A program made the position numbers and the translations under genes. A DNA stretch of 64,000 nucleotides from Neckera pumila. Lineage: Eukaryota; Streptophyta; Bryopsida; Hypnales; Neckeraceae. This document shows positions 48,478 to 60,804 of the stretch, piece after piece (position 1 is the stretch's first letter; every line of letters starts with the position of its first letter). Location: contig OZ018408.1 of assembly GCA_963969595.1 (NCBI GenBank), forward strand, positions 37,076,108 to 37,140,107, in the 5' to 3' direction. The notes below the pieces were generated by a model, which saw only the letters and a program-made list of their open reading frames with translations, searched no databases and was not told the origin of the DNA.

Positions 48478-49093
48478 TTGTAGGAACAACTCAAACTCAA
48501 ACATGTTTCCAAAAGTATGCCCTCAAAAATCAAGAGAATTTGAATCCATACAGTTTGAAGGCCATTTTAATATAAAACAAATCACTCAAAATTATCAGTT
48601 TTGTTGCGTTCACCTCAAAAAATTGAATTTTTTTATTTTAGAATCTAATTGACGGGTCCTCTACTTCACTTGTCTCAGATCATGTGGTAAAAATTTCATG
48701 AAGTTTGAATATATAGATTGAAAGATATTAGCATTTAAAGTTGGAATTTCTTTTTAGCTCTGCCCTACAATTTCAAATGAGATTGCCATCAATTTTTTGC
48801 GACAATGAACCCTTGTTCAACCTTTCCTATATTGAGATTCACTATTTGTTGACCTATTTAGAAGTCAATGCATTCCAGCTTGCCCGCCTTGCCCACCGAC
48901 CTCCAATTTTTTTTTAAATGGCTGTAACTTTTGAAGGATAAGTTGGATCAAAGAAAAAAATAAATGCCCATGAAACTCTACTAAATGCGCAAGTGTAAAA
49001 AAATTTGGGAAATCATAACAAGATTTGAGAGTTTAGAAACCTACTTGAAATAAATTTTGTCCCCCTCGGGGACAATAGGAATTTAGTGGTTAA
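48474..49093. mobile_element. TTAA-ended element, copy E (short)
   Basis: It begins in the TTAA that ends copy D. It ends in the hairpin GTCCCCCTCGGGGAC followed by TTTAGTGGTTAA (49090-49093). Internal landmarks (CTCACTTGTCTCAGATCATG-like, AAGATATTAGCATTTAAAG) are in family order, but about 300 bp of the left and middle are missing. Confidence 0.65.
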
Positions 49094-49895
49094 ACAAATG
49101 CTTGTTGGAGAATGCTCAACATGAAGACATTCAAATTAGGGTACAATTTGGAAACCCACCAATTTGACTTTTGGCTCTTACACTAATTATGGTATATTAT
49201 TTTCAATGTAATTCTTGGATTTCATCCAAAATTAGTTTCAATTCATCTTTATGGGACTTAAAAACAAGAGTTTTTCGACAAACAATAAAGATTTTCAAAC
49301 TAATTTGCTTGATTCTCGGTGATACTATCTTATTTTGTATGTAAATTGTCCTTGTTTTTAGTGTATTCACTATTGTGTAAGAACACCCTCCCATGTCCAA
49401 ATTTTAAAATGAAAAGTGCACAATTGATGTTTGGATCTTTGTTTAGATTTTCTCTTTGTCCTTGGATTAATCCCTACACCAAAGAGAGCAATTAGATTGC
49501 CCCACACTAATTTCTCATATCTTGGCCTCGTGAGCCGGATTGATTGTTTTTCTTTGCCTTTGGCTTTTAATTCACACCTTTCTTTCAAAAAAAAAACCCC
49601 TCATATCTTATACTTTTACTACTGTAAAGAAGATATTCATCACTAATTATTGCAAAAAATATATATTTAAAAGGCCTTGCAATCACTACAAAGCTGCCAA
49701 AAAATAAATTAACAACCTTCAAAGTTGTAAACCATGTGAAATTCAAGCATGGTCAACATATAGTCTAGGGCAACCTAATTGCACTATTCATTGTAAACGT
49801 CTCAATCCTTTTCTGAATTTTTGCACATTCTTGCTTATATCTTTGTACAAAAACATCATTTATTGAAATATCATGAATTTGGTGATTAAGGAAGG
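49094..49895. other. Spacer with a solo AATAGTGCAATT end
   Basis: GGCAACCTAATTGCACTATT at 49769-49788 is exactly the right terminal repeat of the 18551 element, but no matching left end was found. The small frames at 49203-49646 on both strands have no domain. CCTTTGGCTTTTAATTCA with an A-run at 49587 resembles a retroposon tail. Confidence 0.5.
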
Positions 49896-50205
49896 TTGTC
49901 TTTTCTAAATTCAAGTATTACATTGAATGAACGAGAACTTAATTTGACGAAAAGAGGGCTTGAAGCCCTCGGTTCATCGTCCAAAATATGGAAGTCGCTC
50001 ATTGCCGGCCGCAAACGGCCTCACAACCTCTCCCTGTGCTGTGCTTTTGGGCTGGTGTTTCTCCTTTGTTCCCTCTTGGTGTTCTGTCAGTTGTGGTCAT
50101 TGTTGTGTCAGTCGCCTCTTGCCAGGCCACTTGTGGCTGGTAGGCTTGTACCTTATTTTTATTGGCAATGAAATTCCGTTTCATTTGTTTAAAAAAAAAA
50201 AAAAT
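49896..50205 (+). mobile_element. Retroposon-like sequence with poly(A) tail
   Basis: A GC-richer stretch ends in ATTGGCAATGAAATTCCGTT, TCATTTGTTT and 13 A. The same tail, reversed, opens the block at 54776, and a fragment stands at 19073. A shared 3' end, a poly(A) tail and variable 5' ends fit a LINE 3' fragment or a SINE. I see no tRNA-like head and no endonuclease or reverse-transcriptase motif. The 90-codon frames inside are unassigned. Confidence 0.5.
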
Positions 50206-51787
50206 ATGGATGTCGGAGCGCTTCAAGATTAAGCAACTTTCAGAGGGGGGACAAGTCCACTAAACACATATGTTTGCACAATTAGCAACCTCTCACAAAA
50301 ATGGTGGTATGCTTTTATTTTGCACTCTGAAAATCTTGTCAGTGATTAGTTGTAGTTAGTGTAAAGAGTCCTATGGGTGGGGGAAACAATTAAGTAAACT
50401 GGCCTTTAAATCCAATACCAATTTTTTTGGTATCAGTGGGGTTTATATGCACTTGTGGAGGTGCTTTTGAGTGCAATAACTATGTCATCAGGTGTACTCC
50501 ACACAATACTGGATTCATCTTATTATTCATCAATCTGCATGCCACACTACTCATGAACAATTATAAGTGATAATTAGTGTGTAACTTAACATCAATAAAG
50601 TAAGGTTAAACAGCCCATCATGGGTAAAATTAGAGTGAAAAACGGTGAGGGGTCATTGCACAAAATACAGTAGATAAAAGCACATACATGTTAGGTAGAA
50701 GCACCAGTAGTCAATCGTTTAAGCAATTTTGGAGCGGGTTGTGCGCTGTAAGAGGTGTTGGGAAAATTTTCCCATGTAGAAAGATAGGAAATATGGGGAT
50801 TGCAAAATTTTCAGAACTTATTTCCAAAAATTGAAATTACTGTGAACTTTGGGAGCCAAAAAGTGCATGTCACTAGTAGCCAATGTCTAGAGTCTTCCAA
50901 TTTTGATCGTTTAAGAATGCTCACTACTTTGGGACATGTGTCATAACCTTTCTTGTTTTGAAAAAGACAAAAAAAAACTTGAAGCCTGATTTCCAGCCTA
51001 AGGTTGAAAATAGTACATCTTACAAGTTGGATACTGGGCATGGTTGAGAACTAATGTTTCTACCTTACTCTTTTTTCTATCACACACCTCTAGCTGATTA
51101 GTATTTTGGCTAAAACTTTTGCCTTTTGGCTCCAAATGATTCAAAATTCATAGGCAATGTACTCATGACTATTACACCTTGTCTGAATTTTTTAAACTTC
51201 TTAAAAGAATTTATTATTCAATAATAGCCCCTGAGTTTATGACACAAATGCCAATTTTGGAATTTTTTGAACAAAGTAGTACCCACAGAATTGAATTAGG
51301 AGTTGAAATTTGGAAGGAATGGTTTTGTAGTGTACTTACAGCTACTATTCAAAGGATTTAAAAAAATAGTTAATTATATATTGTACAGAAGTTTACAAAG
51401 TGAACCTCTTTCTATTTGCATTTTGAAATATGTAAAAAACTATTTTGGTGTTTTTTTTGGTGAATGACCATTTCCATAAAGTTGTTACAAATGGCCAATT
51501 TTTTTTAAAAATTTCCCCTATTTTTTCCTAATTAAAACAACAAATTATGTGTTTTCTTGAGATTTGGCACTTTTCTAATTCTCTTACTTACAGCTTTTTT
51601 GTATAATTTTCCTTTAGAAATTACCTTCATTTTATGGTGTATACATTAGCTATATATATATTCACATACATATATATACATATATTTTAGTTTTTAATTT
51701 TTAATTTTTTTTCCTTCTAATTTTGAAGTATTTGGGAAAAAAAGCATGAATATAACAAATTGGAAAGTATTTTGTACAATCACCCTG
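50206..51787. other. Spacer, no gene seen
   Basis: AACAGCCCATCATGGGTAAA at 50610 recurs at about 55241 as AACAGCCCATCATGGGCAGA, so part of this stretch is repetitive. TA-rich runs at 51645-51690. No gene recognised. Confidence 0.45.
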
Positions 51788-52155
51788 AGAGCAATTGAAA
51801 TTATATTTTTTCAACAAAGTATGAACTTTTGAAGTGTACTGCCTATCATGGCCAAAAAGACTAATGTTTAGAGCACCCCCCCAAACCAACAAAAAGTATA
51901 TCTATAATAGTCATCTTATTCACCTAAAGCAACCACAATATTTTCTAATATAGCTACAACATGAAGGCTTAAAAAAATTAGTCCTTACAATGAATTATAG
52001 TCAAAAGGTGGAAGTTCCTATTGTAGTTGCTAATCACTCCATTATTGTCACCTAAGACATTGATTGTGGCAAAAAATCTCATCTGTTGAAAAAAAACCCT
52101 ATAATGGATCATGTTCTAGGTGTTTGAAATGGGACAATTCATAATGGGTTGCTCT
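51788..52155. repeat. GACCCCATTG-family repeat (copy c)
   Basis: Parallel to 39650-40080 (same landmarks) but without the ~60-bp insert. It ends ATAATGGGTTGCTC, a decayed form of the family's terminal sequence. A further fragment lies at about 55380-55520. Confidence 0.55.
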
Positions 52156-52499
52156 AGGATAGTAGATATGCAGTGATTGGTTAATAATGTGTCACTATAG
52201 GAGAATGATATATTTAGTGCAAAGGTCATTTGTAAGCATGCCAAAAGATGATGGTGTGCAAGCCAAGGTTAGAAAAAACTTCATTCTCTTATTTCTCAAT
52301 ATTAGAGGTCTATTGTATTTTTTCTTTGTATCGTTTGAAACAATTCAAATTTGAGCTCTAGATTTGAAAATAGTTTGAAAATTCTAATCACATATTTTTT
52401 GTTTGGATAAAGTTGATTGAATATATCCCTAAATTCAAGGTACATTTGAAGCATAAATTTTCTAAAATTACAACTTTTAAAGGAAGTAAGGAAAAAAAG
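52156..52499. other. AT-rich spacer, no gene seen
   Basis: Nothing recognisable on either strand. Confidence 0.45.
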
Positions 52500-53489
52500 T
52501 GAAAAATTATAAACATACAAATCTATACTAGACTACCACGGGGATGTGTGGAAAAAAAATTCAAATACTTTAATTATACATCTTGAAAGATTATAGCGTT
52601 TGAAGCTAAAAGTCTATTTTCTCCGACCGTACATGATGGGGTCATCGAAATATAACTCCTCCTAGACTGATAATTATATCATTGCTTCATATTTCAATTC
52701 ATTGTTGACCAAATACTTGGTCCTTTAAAATCTAATGACCCCCAAGTGACCATTTTCTGGTCACTGCCCTTCTCTTTTTAGCTTTCCATTCTCAAATTTT
52801 GGATTTTATTAAAGATATTATTTCTAAAAAATAGATTGCAATATGAATCCAATGTCGGTCATTTCATGAAATTCCAAGTTGAACTTTGCATTGTAGAATT
52901 TTTTTAAGTTGAGTGGTATTTTGTAATTTGTAGCTGATTGGGTGGGTGGGTGGGTGGGGGAGCGGTTTGGGCATAGACTAAAAAGTCAAGCAACCAATGT
53001 GATTGTTGCCCAATTCAAAAATGGCAAATCCACCTCAAAAAGGACAAATCCAAGGAGCTCATGGAAAAGACAAGTGTCTTATTCTTGTTTATCTTACAAG
53101 CATTATTCTCATTTTATTGCCCATGGCGCACTCATTGCAAGTTCCACCATGAATTGAAAAATTCTCGGAATGTTATCAAATTTTAGATGAGCGTTTTCAA
53201 CTCTTTTATCTTTCACGAAGCACAAAAGATCATAATTGCAAAATATTCTCACTAAGATATGCTCCTTCAAAGTGCAATTTCCATTGACCCAAATAAAACT
53301 TAAATATTTACTAAATGGTGTAGTCAAATTACCTGAGTTCTTTTGAGGTGCTCACTCTCAATGTGAACTTCAAGGTCCTATGGTTACATTCTATCGAATC
53401 TAAAAAAAAAATGAACAAACAAATTACTCAAGATCTTAACAGCTTTGGCCTATTTTGAAACTACACCCCCTTGGTTATTTAGGGGTTAA
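52500..53489. mobile_element. TTAA-ended element, decayed copy F
   Basis: It ends ATTTAGGGGTTAA at 53477-53489. Family-like phrases precede it (GATGTGTGGAAAAAAAATT, CTTGAAAGATTATAGCG, CCTATGGTTACATTCTA) but the order is disturbed and the left end is not defined. Confidence 0.35.
52940..52960 (+). other. G-quadruplex motif (GGGT)4 + GGGGG
   Basis: Five G-runs of at least three bases are separated by single T's, an arrangement that folds very readily into a quadruplex. It sits in an AT-rich spacer, not near a recognised promoter. Confidence 0.9.
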
Positions 53490-53999
53490 GGATTAATAGG
53501 CATCGCACCAAGCACCCAAAACTTCCTTTAAAATTTGGGAAATGGCTAGCAGTAAACATGAAAAAAAAAGATAAAATTAAATGTGCATGCCACTCTTTGG
53601 AGAGTGCTGGTGGAGTAGTAGTAACACAAAAAACAACCATAGGAAAATCAGCAGCCATGCCACATAGCCATTAATTAGTGTAAATTAGTACAAAACTTCC
53701 CCCAAATTATGATGGAGTTTGGGGCAAATCATGATGGAGTTTAGGTGAGTCCTAGTGCAGAACCACCAATAACTTGGTACCACCAGTACTTCCACTCCAT
53801 TGTAATCCAATACACCACTCAAGACAACATGATTATACATTGCACACATTTTTTCCATGAGTTGTTGAATTACATACATTACATACAATTTTATATTTCT
53901 TCAGTTTGGGTGTGTTGAGGCAGGTAGTTTCTTTTTCTAAGCTCAGCATTGCTTGACTGATTCCTATTGCAAATTTTACTTGACTACATGCTAATTGGT
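53490..53999. other. Spacer, no gene seen
   Basis: A short direct repeat, AATCATGATGGAGTTT-like, at 53706 and 53727; otherwise nothing. Confidence 0.45.
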
Positions 54000-54690
54000 G
54001 CTAAGAGCAGCTCCAATGCAGCCCATATACAGACACGTGAACGGTGCAAAACCGGGCTTTTAACAAGCTTGTGCAAATAATCACTTCCCAGTGTAGCCGC
54101 TGCAACCCATGAGATTTTCGAGGGCTCTTTACATGAGAACCCCTGCTCGGTATTTTGATGAGATTTGTTGAGCATTGAACAGCACCCCAAAAGCTGAGAT
54201 TCTTTGACACCTCATCCACAACACGCTCAAAGGTGGAAGATAGTCATTTAAAAATGAAAAAAGAACTCTACCGCAGTATTTGCTAGGCGTGAGCCTGTTG
54301 ACGCATTGGTATAGGGCAATGCCCGAGGAAGAGGGGATTGCAGGAAAAAAAGTGCTGACGAGGAGGGCGGAGCCCGAAGAGGAGGCGCTTTTTTCCCCGC
54401 AATTTCCGACGTAAATCATGAGCAGGAAAGGATGAGAAATTGAAGATGAGAGTTGGAACCGGATGAAAAACCCGTAATGCTCGATCACGTAGTTTTATCC
54501 AAGTAATCGTGGATTGCAGTCAAGAACCACCCCGCAAAATGAACGGGAGGAATCCTGCGAGCGGTTTATGGAGAGATGCAGGTTGCGTCACACTTGCAAG
54601 AAGCCTGGCCCGTCTCTCGCCTCTGCAAGCGGCCCATTCCTAACAATTTCCAGTGCTGCTCTCGATCTCTGCATTGGGCTTGCTCTAAGC
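54000..54690. mobile_element. GAGCAxCxCCAATGCAG-ended inverted-repeat element
   Basis: The left end GCTAAGAGCAGCTCCAATGC (from 54000) matches the reverse complement of the right end (GCTTAGAGCAAGCCCAATGC, up to 54690). Ends of this kind (GAGCAxCTCCAA) are widespread in plant MITEs. The 0.69-kb body is unusually GC-rich. The minus-strand frame of 119 codons (54488-54129) shows no domain and I do not call it a gene. It may be a captured fragment. Confidence 0.65.
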
Positions 54691-54771
54691 ATACTGTAAT
54701 GTAATGTAGATGCAGGTTTTCAAAATACAGTCACCAAGAAATCAGCCCCCAGTGAACGGAGTTTTTTTTTG

Positions 54772-54875
54772 TTTTTTAACAAATGAAATGGAATTTCATT
54801 GCAAGGGTAAAAAAACAGACACACCAGCCACGGACAGAGGGGTTTGAAGCAGCGTGACTGGGGTTAATTCGACAG
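54772..54875 (-). mobile_element. 5'-truncated retroposon fragment
   Basis: Read on the minus strand it ends GCAATGAAATTCCATTTCAT, TTGTT and an A-run, the same tail as the element at 49896-50205. The upstream sequence (GTGGCTGGTGTGTCTG) is close to that element's CTTGTGGCTGGTAGGCTTG. Confidence 0.5.
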
Positions 54876-55023
54876 GCACTCAAGCAGCTTATTAGAATGT
54901 TGACTAAAAGTCCGCACTTATCATTTCTCCAATGTTCTTAGAAAGAAGTCATGAACTCAGATCATTTTTCAATCTTTGGGCTCATGATGATTTGCTCAAA
55001 GAAGTAAGTTAACTTATTAACGT

Positions 55024-55266
55024 ATGCTTTGGCTATGCAAGGATTGGGAGCCTTTGTACAGTATTGAGTTACAGTATTGGTTCTTGAAGCTTGACACAAT
55101 TATGAGCAGTGAGATGAGAATTGAAGAGGATCACCTCCGCCTCGATCACCGTACCAGCTTAATTTACTGTGCAGATTGTGTTGGGTTGTCTTGGGCAGCT
55201 TTGTTAGCCATGCGCATCAGTGAGGTAACGGAGGTAGAACAGCCCATCATGGGCAGAAATTACTAG
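55024..55266 (+). other. Unassigned 80-codon frame
   Basis: It begins with a true ATG (MLWLCKDWEPLYSIELQYW) and has fairly even composition. There is no known domain, no signal peptide, and its last ~25 bases are a repeat also found at 50610. It could be a small gene or an exon remnant. Confidence 0.2.
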
Positions 55267-56307
55267 ATTGCCCTCATGCCCAATTGCTGAATTTTAAAAA
55301 TAAAAATTCAGGTAAAGTTAAGACTGAGAAAATGGAGAGAAAAATTCAAACCTTTCTTTTTTTTATGAAATATGATTTTTTTTTATGAAATTTAGAAGTG
55401 TGCTGCTCAATTGGCCCCCAAAAAAATCTTTAGATGCCCCCAAATGAACAAAGTGTATCCATATTATACATCTTACTCACCTAAATCAGTCACAATACTT
55501 TCTAATATTGATAGTCACAATATGAAGGCCTAAGAAAGTCAAATTGTATGAGAATTAGTTACAATTTTATTGTAATGTTTTCACAAGAAGAAAGCAACGT
55601 TGAACTCAACCAAAACTACCCCTTGTATTTATTGTGTCTAGCGTAAAATCTACATTTTTCAACAATATTTGCACTAACTACTAAAAACCTATAAAGTTCT
55701 TTTGGTGTTTTCGAGCACTTATATTGTCACAAAACAACATGTTGAAAACAAGGTGGAATGGTCAAATTTGTGATCTCTTTTGTAACTTCTAACTAGACTA
55801 GGATCTTATACCGAACTTGAATGTTTACTTCTCCACCCATTTTTAGAGCCTAGTTCTTTAGCATCTCCAACATCATAATGTTCAAAGTATTACAATAAGT
55901 CACTGTCAATTGTTTCAATATGTGAAGTTTTAACTTTGGAATTTTTTGGGAAAAAATGCTTGTCTTCTTCTAAAAAAGGATTTGATACTATTATAGACAA
56001 TTGAGCTAGCAATTAACCACAAAAAAATTCAAGAACCCAACCCCTCTTCATTTTCAAGAAATAATCATTTTTTAGAAGGATGTAGAGGATGTTAGAAATA
56101 ACTAAATTGCTAATAAATCTAATATAGAATTGAAACATACAAATTTCAATGGTGAAAATGCTTAAAAAATACCTTAATCTTATGCGCTTTTCCTTTTCTA
56201 AAATTGTAAAAATTTAATTAAAAAGGAAACTCATAGTTAGGAAGGGAACCATTCCATAACTACTTGTACAACAAAATTCCTTGTATCTTTTATCTTACTC
56301 ATTTAAC
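55267..56307. other. AT-rich spacer with repeat fragments
   Basis: 55380-55520 is a fragment of the repeat at 51788-52155 (ATCTTACTCACCTAAATCA). 55900-56260 shows faint similarity to the TTAA family (GAAATAACTAAATTGCTAATAAATC). No gene. Confidence 0.4.
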
Positions 56308-56580
56308 ATTAGATGTTATTTACAGGCATCGAAAAGACGTTTCTGGCTTGTTCTCTAATTTGTTCCCAATGCAAAAAAGGAACGTTGGGCTATTGTTAGA
56401 ACCCTAATTACCATTATTTTTCTTCTGAAATTCAAAAAAGAAGATTAAAAAAATTCCAAAAAAAAATGACTCGGTTGAACTTTGGCCACATTACATAGTT
56501 GTGCTGCGCTACTGTGGTGCGGCACAACGAGTTCCTTGCAGTTGGAAACTTGCAGCCCTTTGCATGGGCCAAATCCCCTA
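56308..56580. mobile_element. TTAGATG-family element (copy c), decayed
   Basis: The left end is ATTAGATGTTATTTACAGGC. Inside, TGCTGCGCTACTGTGGTGCG and CGAGTTCCTTGCAGTTGGAA repeat the body themes of the copies at 30649 and 1660. The right end (around CCCTTTGCATGGGCC) is only weakly paired. Confidence 0.45.
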
Positions 56581-57994
56581 GAATGACTAGATTGAGTAAA
56601 AATTTCTTTATATATATGAATCTATTCTTAAGAGTTACTTTTTTGCAATTTTTTATAAATACTTTATTTAGTGGCTTCAAGGTTTAGAATTTTTTTTTAA
56701 ACTACATTAATTTCTAACCACAAAGTTCTTTCTTTGCAAATTAGCAAATCGGAAAGTTAGAAGATATCCCTTGAGAAATCCCCATTACACATAAACTTTC
56801 AGGAAACATTCACTACAGAAAATTTCAAGAAATATTGTCAAGAAATATATTTGCATGAGCCTATCCAAAAAACCAAAAAATCCATTTGGGTCGCTGAAAG
56901 AATTTAATTATTAAAGACTAGGCTAGCATGCTTTTAAATCTCATAGTGATTCAAAAGTTTTCTCTAAGTGTATGCATATATTCAATAATTTTTTTAATAT
57001 GTACGAAACCTAGAAGAAAAACATTGAAAGAAAAAAATGATAATAAAAAATAACTTGAAAGAAGAAGATCACATTAATTTACCTTTTATGATGGTAGATT
57101 GTCATATAAGTCAAATATGCTGTAAGCACCTAATATTGCCACTTGTTGCAACTATAACAAAAATAGAATTTTAATGTAGAAATAACTTGTATTTCCTTGC
57201 AAATAGGATAATTTATAAATCAGTCACAATGTACAACATATTGTAAGGGATGTATATAATGAGCATGGAAATTTTGATTTAGAAAATGGTACTTATTGAT
57301 TTCTCCCAATGGCTTCCATTAAGATACATGCTCCCAAAATTGCCTCCAAATTTTATAGAGAGCATTTATTTCAAGTGGCAATTGTTGGGTGAACATGCAT
57401 TATTGATAATTTTTTGTGACTTCTTAGAACATTAATTTATAGGCTCCTTTTAGATGTTGAGATTTACATAGTGTTGATCATACCTTGTAAAGTGAAAAAT
57501 ATAGCATGCCAAATGTAGAACAATCCATAAGCAAAGTAAAAGATCCTATTTGTGCTACAATTTGCAAATCAAATGCATTGTACCGTCAACCAATTCTTGA
57601 ACAAAGATTTTGTGTAAGCTAGTGCACTTTGAATATAGCATGCACGTTTGTTGAAAACCCAACTTTTTAAATTGATTTAAAACATACTACATCGCAACAA
57701 TGAAAAGTGAAATGACTCATGCAAACATTGCAACTGTATATCAACTATAAAAATAAGATTCAACTTGTTAGAATTGATTTGTCTTTAAGATTTGAGTTTC
57801 AAATCTCCCGTTTTAAATTTAGTTTGTTTCCGACAATTCAATTTAAAATTATAACACCCCATAAAATCTAATGTTTTTAGGATTGTTTATCTTCTCATAT
57901 TTGAATGCATGAAGGAATTATAGATGAAATTTTCACTAGAAAAAAATTCTTTTAACGAATTTGGGGTACAGTTTGCAAGGGGCATGTAATCTTT
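56581..57994. other. AT-rich spacer, no gene seen
   Basis: Nothing recognisable on either strand. Confidence 0.5.
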
Positions 57995-58918
57995 TTAACC
58001 CCTATACTACCAAAGTCCCCTTGGGGGACACTTGGAGATTTCGGGCAGGCTCGTGTGACTTGAAATTTTGATCTAATGTTTTAAATTTTTTTTTGAAGCT
58101 AGGAAATCACATTATCTTTCTAAAAATGTGATTTTTTTTCAATCAGTGCCTGAAGCAAAAGTTATGCCACCCAAAGTCAAAAAAGCAATTTGTCGAGCAG
58201 AAAAAAAAACTTTAAAAAATTGAACTTTTTTTTTCAATTTTTTTTCCTCAAAGATCATGTTTTTGTCTACATTTGAAGCTTTGATTCATTCTGTTTAGAC
58301 TCAGAATGAGAAAGTTATAGACAATCTTGTTTGGGGCAATCTAAGCATCTTAAGAAGCACACACTAATAGAATTCATTTTTGATTGCAATTTCAAATTTT
58401 TTCAAATATTTTTTTTGACAAAGTTAAGTTTGTTTGCAAGAACAATCCCACCATTGGAATTATGATTTTTTTAATTCCACCTAAGAGCTATTAACAATTT
58501 AGTGTTTTGTTCAATTTTGGACCTACTTCTATTTAACAATTTTTTTATATGTGAAAATCAAGTTTTGGCATTCTGACTTTTTTTCACTAGACTTTCAACT
58601 CAAATGTTCAACACAAAAAAAGTTTAACTTATGGTGTGTAGTGCAAAAAAAAATCTTCAAATGGCCGTCAAAGTCATCTGAAATTGCTTTCCACAGTTCA
58701 AAAATACTTCTTTTTCCAACTTCAAATGCTAATATCCTCCAATCCGTACGGTCAAACATCATGAAATTTATACCACATGATCAAAGACAAGTGAAGTACA
58801 AGATTATTTGGTTAGATTATTAAAAAAAGTTTTTTTTGGTCTACGGAGTAATCACAACAAAAATGGCAGTTTTCAGTGGTTTTAAATCCAGAAATTGCCT
58901 TGGTATTTTAGAAGTTAA
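57995..58918. mobile_element. TTAA-ended 0.9-kb element, copy G
   Basis: It starts TTAACCCCTATACTACC and is followed by the hairpin GTCCCCTTGGGGGAC. It ends TTTTAGAAGTTAA (58918); 924 bp. It aligns end to end with copy A and, reversed, with copies D and I. The 90-codon frame at 58551-58823 has a drifted counterpart in copy H but is interrupted there, so coding is unlikely. Confidence 0.8.
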
Positions 58919-59576
58919 ATAATCTTGTGTTCCTATAAAAACATATAGTTATTCCACTTTATAATATTTTTAATAGTAGTAGCACAATTTTGACATTTCA
59001 GGACTACCCAAAATTAATTTTATAGCAAGATTAGTATTCAATATGTATCCATGATTTTTTTGAAAATCTTAATATTGCCCATTAATTTTCAATTGGCGCA
59101 TTGGAACACTAAAGTTGGTCCACCCTACCATACAATCACCCTATACTACTATATATTTGTAGTGTGCATTTCAAATTTTCAAATGGACTTTGGTATATAG
59201 TATCTACAACACAGCACAAATAGACACACAACATAGGGTTTCTTACCTTGGGTGTTAATTTGGAAAGGGAAATGATTTATTCACCTTTTGGTTAGTTTTT
59301 TTTTGGATGATATTTTGTCCACAATGATATAATTTGTTTGAGGGAATCTTTGACAATAGATCTACGTTCTTAGTAGATGAAATCATTGCATTGCTTTGTA
59401 TTTTTAGGACAATATTGCTCCTTTTTGAATGACTGTACACACTTTTGGATTAATAATTTAGATTTTATCCATATTTACATGTTTCTTCTATTTACATAGA
59501 TGTAAAAAACTTCATCATTTTAAGGAAGATTGCCCTCCCTTCTGCCGTAAACTAAATGAAAAAAATATACTTTTGG
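58919..59576. other. AT-rich spacer, no gene seen
   Basis: No gene or repeat border recognised. Confidence 0.5.
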
Positions 59577-59850
59577 CATTAGGAGGACGCTAAATCTTCC
59601 ATTCAAAGTAGACCTTGCGGGTCAAATTTACGCCTGGGAAAATGTAAGAATTTTTTATTTGCCACACATGATAAAATTTGCAAATTTTGAATTTATAATT
59701 GCAATTAGAGGCCCCAAATCAATTAGGAGAGGTCTAGAACATATCCTAATCATGGCACAAAATAGAGATTTTTTTTTTAAACTATTGACCCCGAGAATGC
59801 AAAATTCATCCACTTTGAATGGAGGATTTACTTAGTGTCCTGCCTTACAT
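59577..59850. mobile_element. Inverted-repeat element, ~0.27 kb
   Basis: The left end GGCATTAGGAGGACGCTAAA is followed by TCTTCCATTCAAAGTAG. Reverse-complemented, the right end reads TGTAAGGCAGGACACTAAGT, then AAATCCTCCATTCAAAGTGG. The repeats are about 35 bp with an indel. The body is non-coding. It lies 9 bp before the TTAA-family copy H. Confidence 0.65.
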
Positions 59851-59859
59851 TAAGAGTTA

Positions 59860-60804
59860 TTAATCCCTAAAGGACCAACATGCATTTTTTGGCCGTATAG
59901 AATTTTTGGGCAGGTACATACGACTAGAGATTTCCATATTTTGGGCTGAAATTTTAATAAAAGGTGGGGGCAAGGAATATATTTCATATGCACCAAATTT
60001 TATGACCTTTGGAAATACAAGTCAAAAGTTATGGCCTAATATGTTACTTTTTTTTTGTAACTGGGCAGTCCGGGCAGATTAAAAGAAATCACTTTTTTTG
60101 AAAACAAAAAAATTTGAAATTGGTTTTCTAGAGTTATATATAGGTAAAAAGCTTTGAATCATCCCATTTTGATCACTGAGTCAAAAGTTATGAAGATTTT
60201 AAGTTTGCGGGCAGTTATGGATTCTCTACTCTAAAATAAACTTTGAAATCCTTTTATCTTACTCAATTTTCAATATTTTTTGAAAAAAAATAATATCCTA
60301 GGATGTAGATTATTTATTACAACATTGCCACCATTGGGATTAGCAATTTTCAATTCCATAATTAAAGTCTTGACAATTTCATATTTTGAATCATTCTCTA
60401 CTACTATCTACTTATTATTTTTTTCCTATGTATTGTACAATTCCAAATGAAGTGAAAATTTTCAAGCATTTAGCCAACTTGTCTAGAAAAAAGAATCCAA
60501 AGAAGCACCATCATTTTGGACATTTTTTCATCAAAAAGTGAGCTTGTGAAGTGCTGCTGCCCTGTTTTCTGCAGGGCCCAAAACATGGTTTTAGTGAATT
60601 TGAATGCTTATATCTTGCAATCCACACGGTGGAAATTCCTGAAATTTTCACCATATGTTTTCATATGTTTTCAAGTCAGCATACTACAAGATCCTACGGT
60701 TACATTTGTCAAATTTTTTTTTTTTCAAAAATTGGGTAATTCTACTAAAAATGGCAGTTTTTGTGCGTTTTCAGTGAGAACATAGTCATGGAACTTAGGG
60801 TTAA
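59860..60804. mobile_element. TTAA-ended 0.9-kb element, copy H (reversed)
   Basis: It starts TTAATCCCTAAAGGACCAAC and ends GAACTTAGGGTTAA; 945 bp. Read on the minus strand it follows copies B and I: ATGGCAG near the start, ACCGTGTGGATTGCAAGATA-type phrase, GTGGCAATGTTG, then GGTACxTACCTGCCC. It faces copy I, 488 bp away. Confidence 0.8.
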
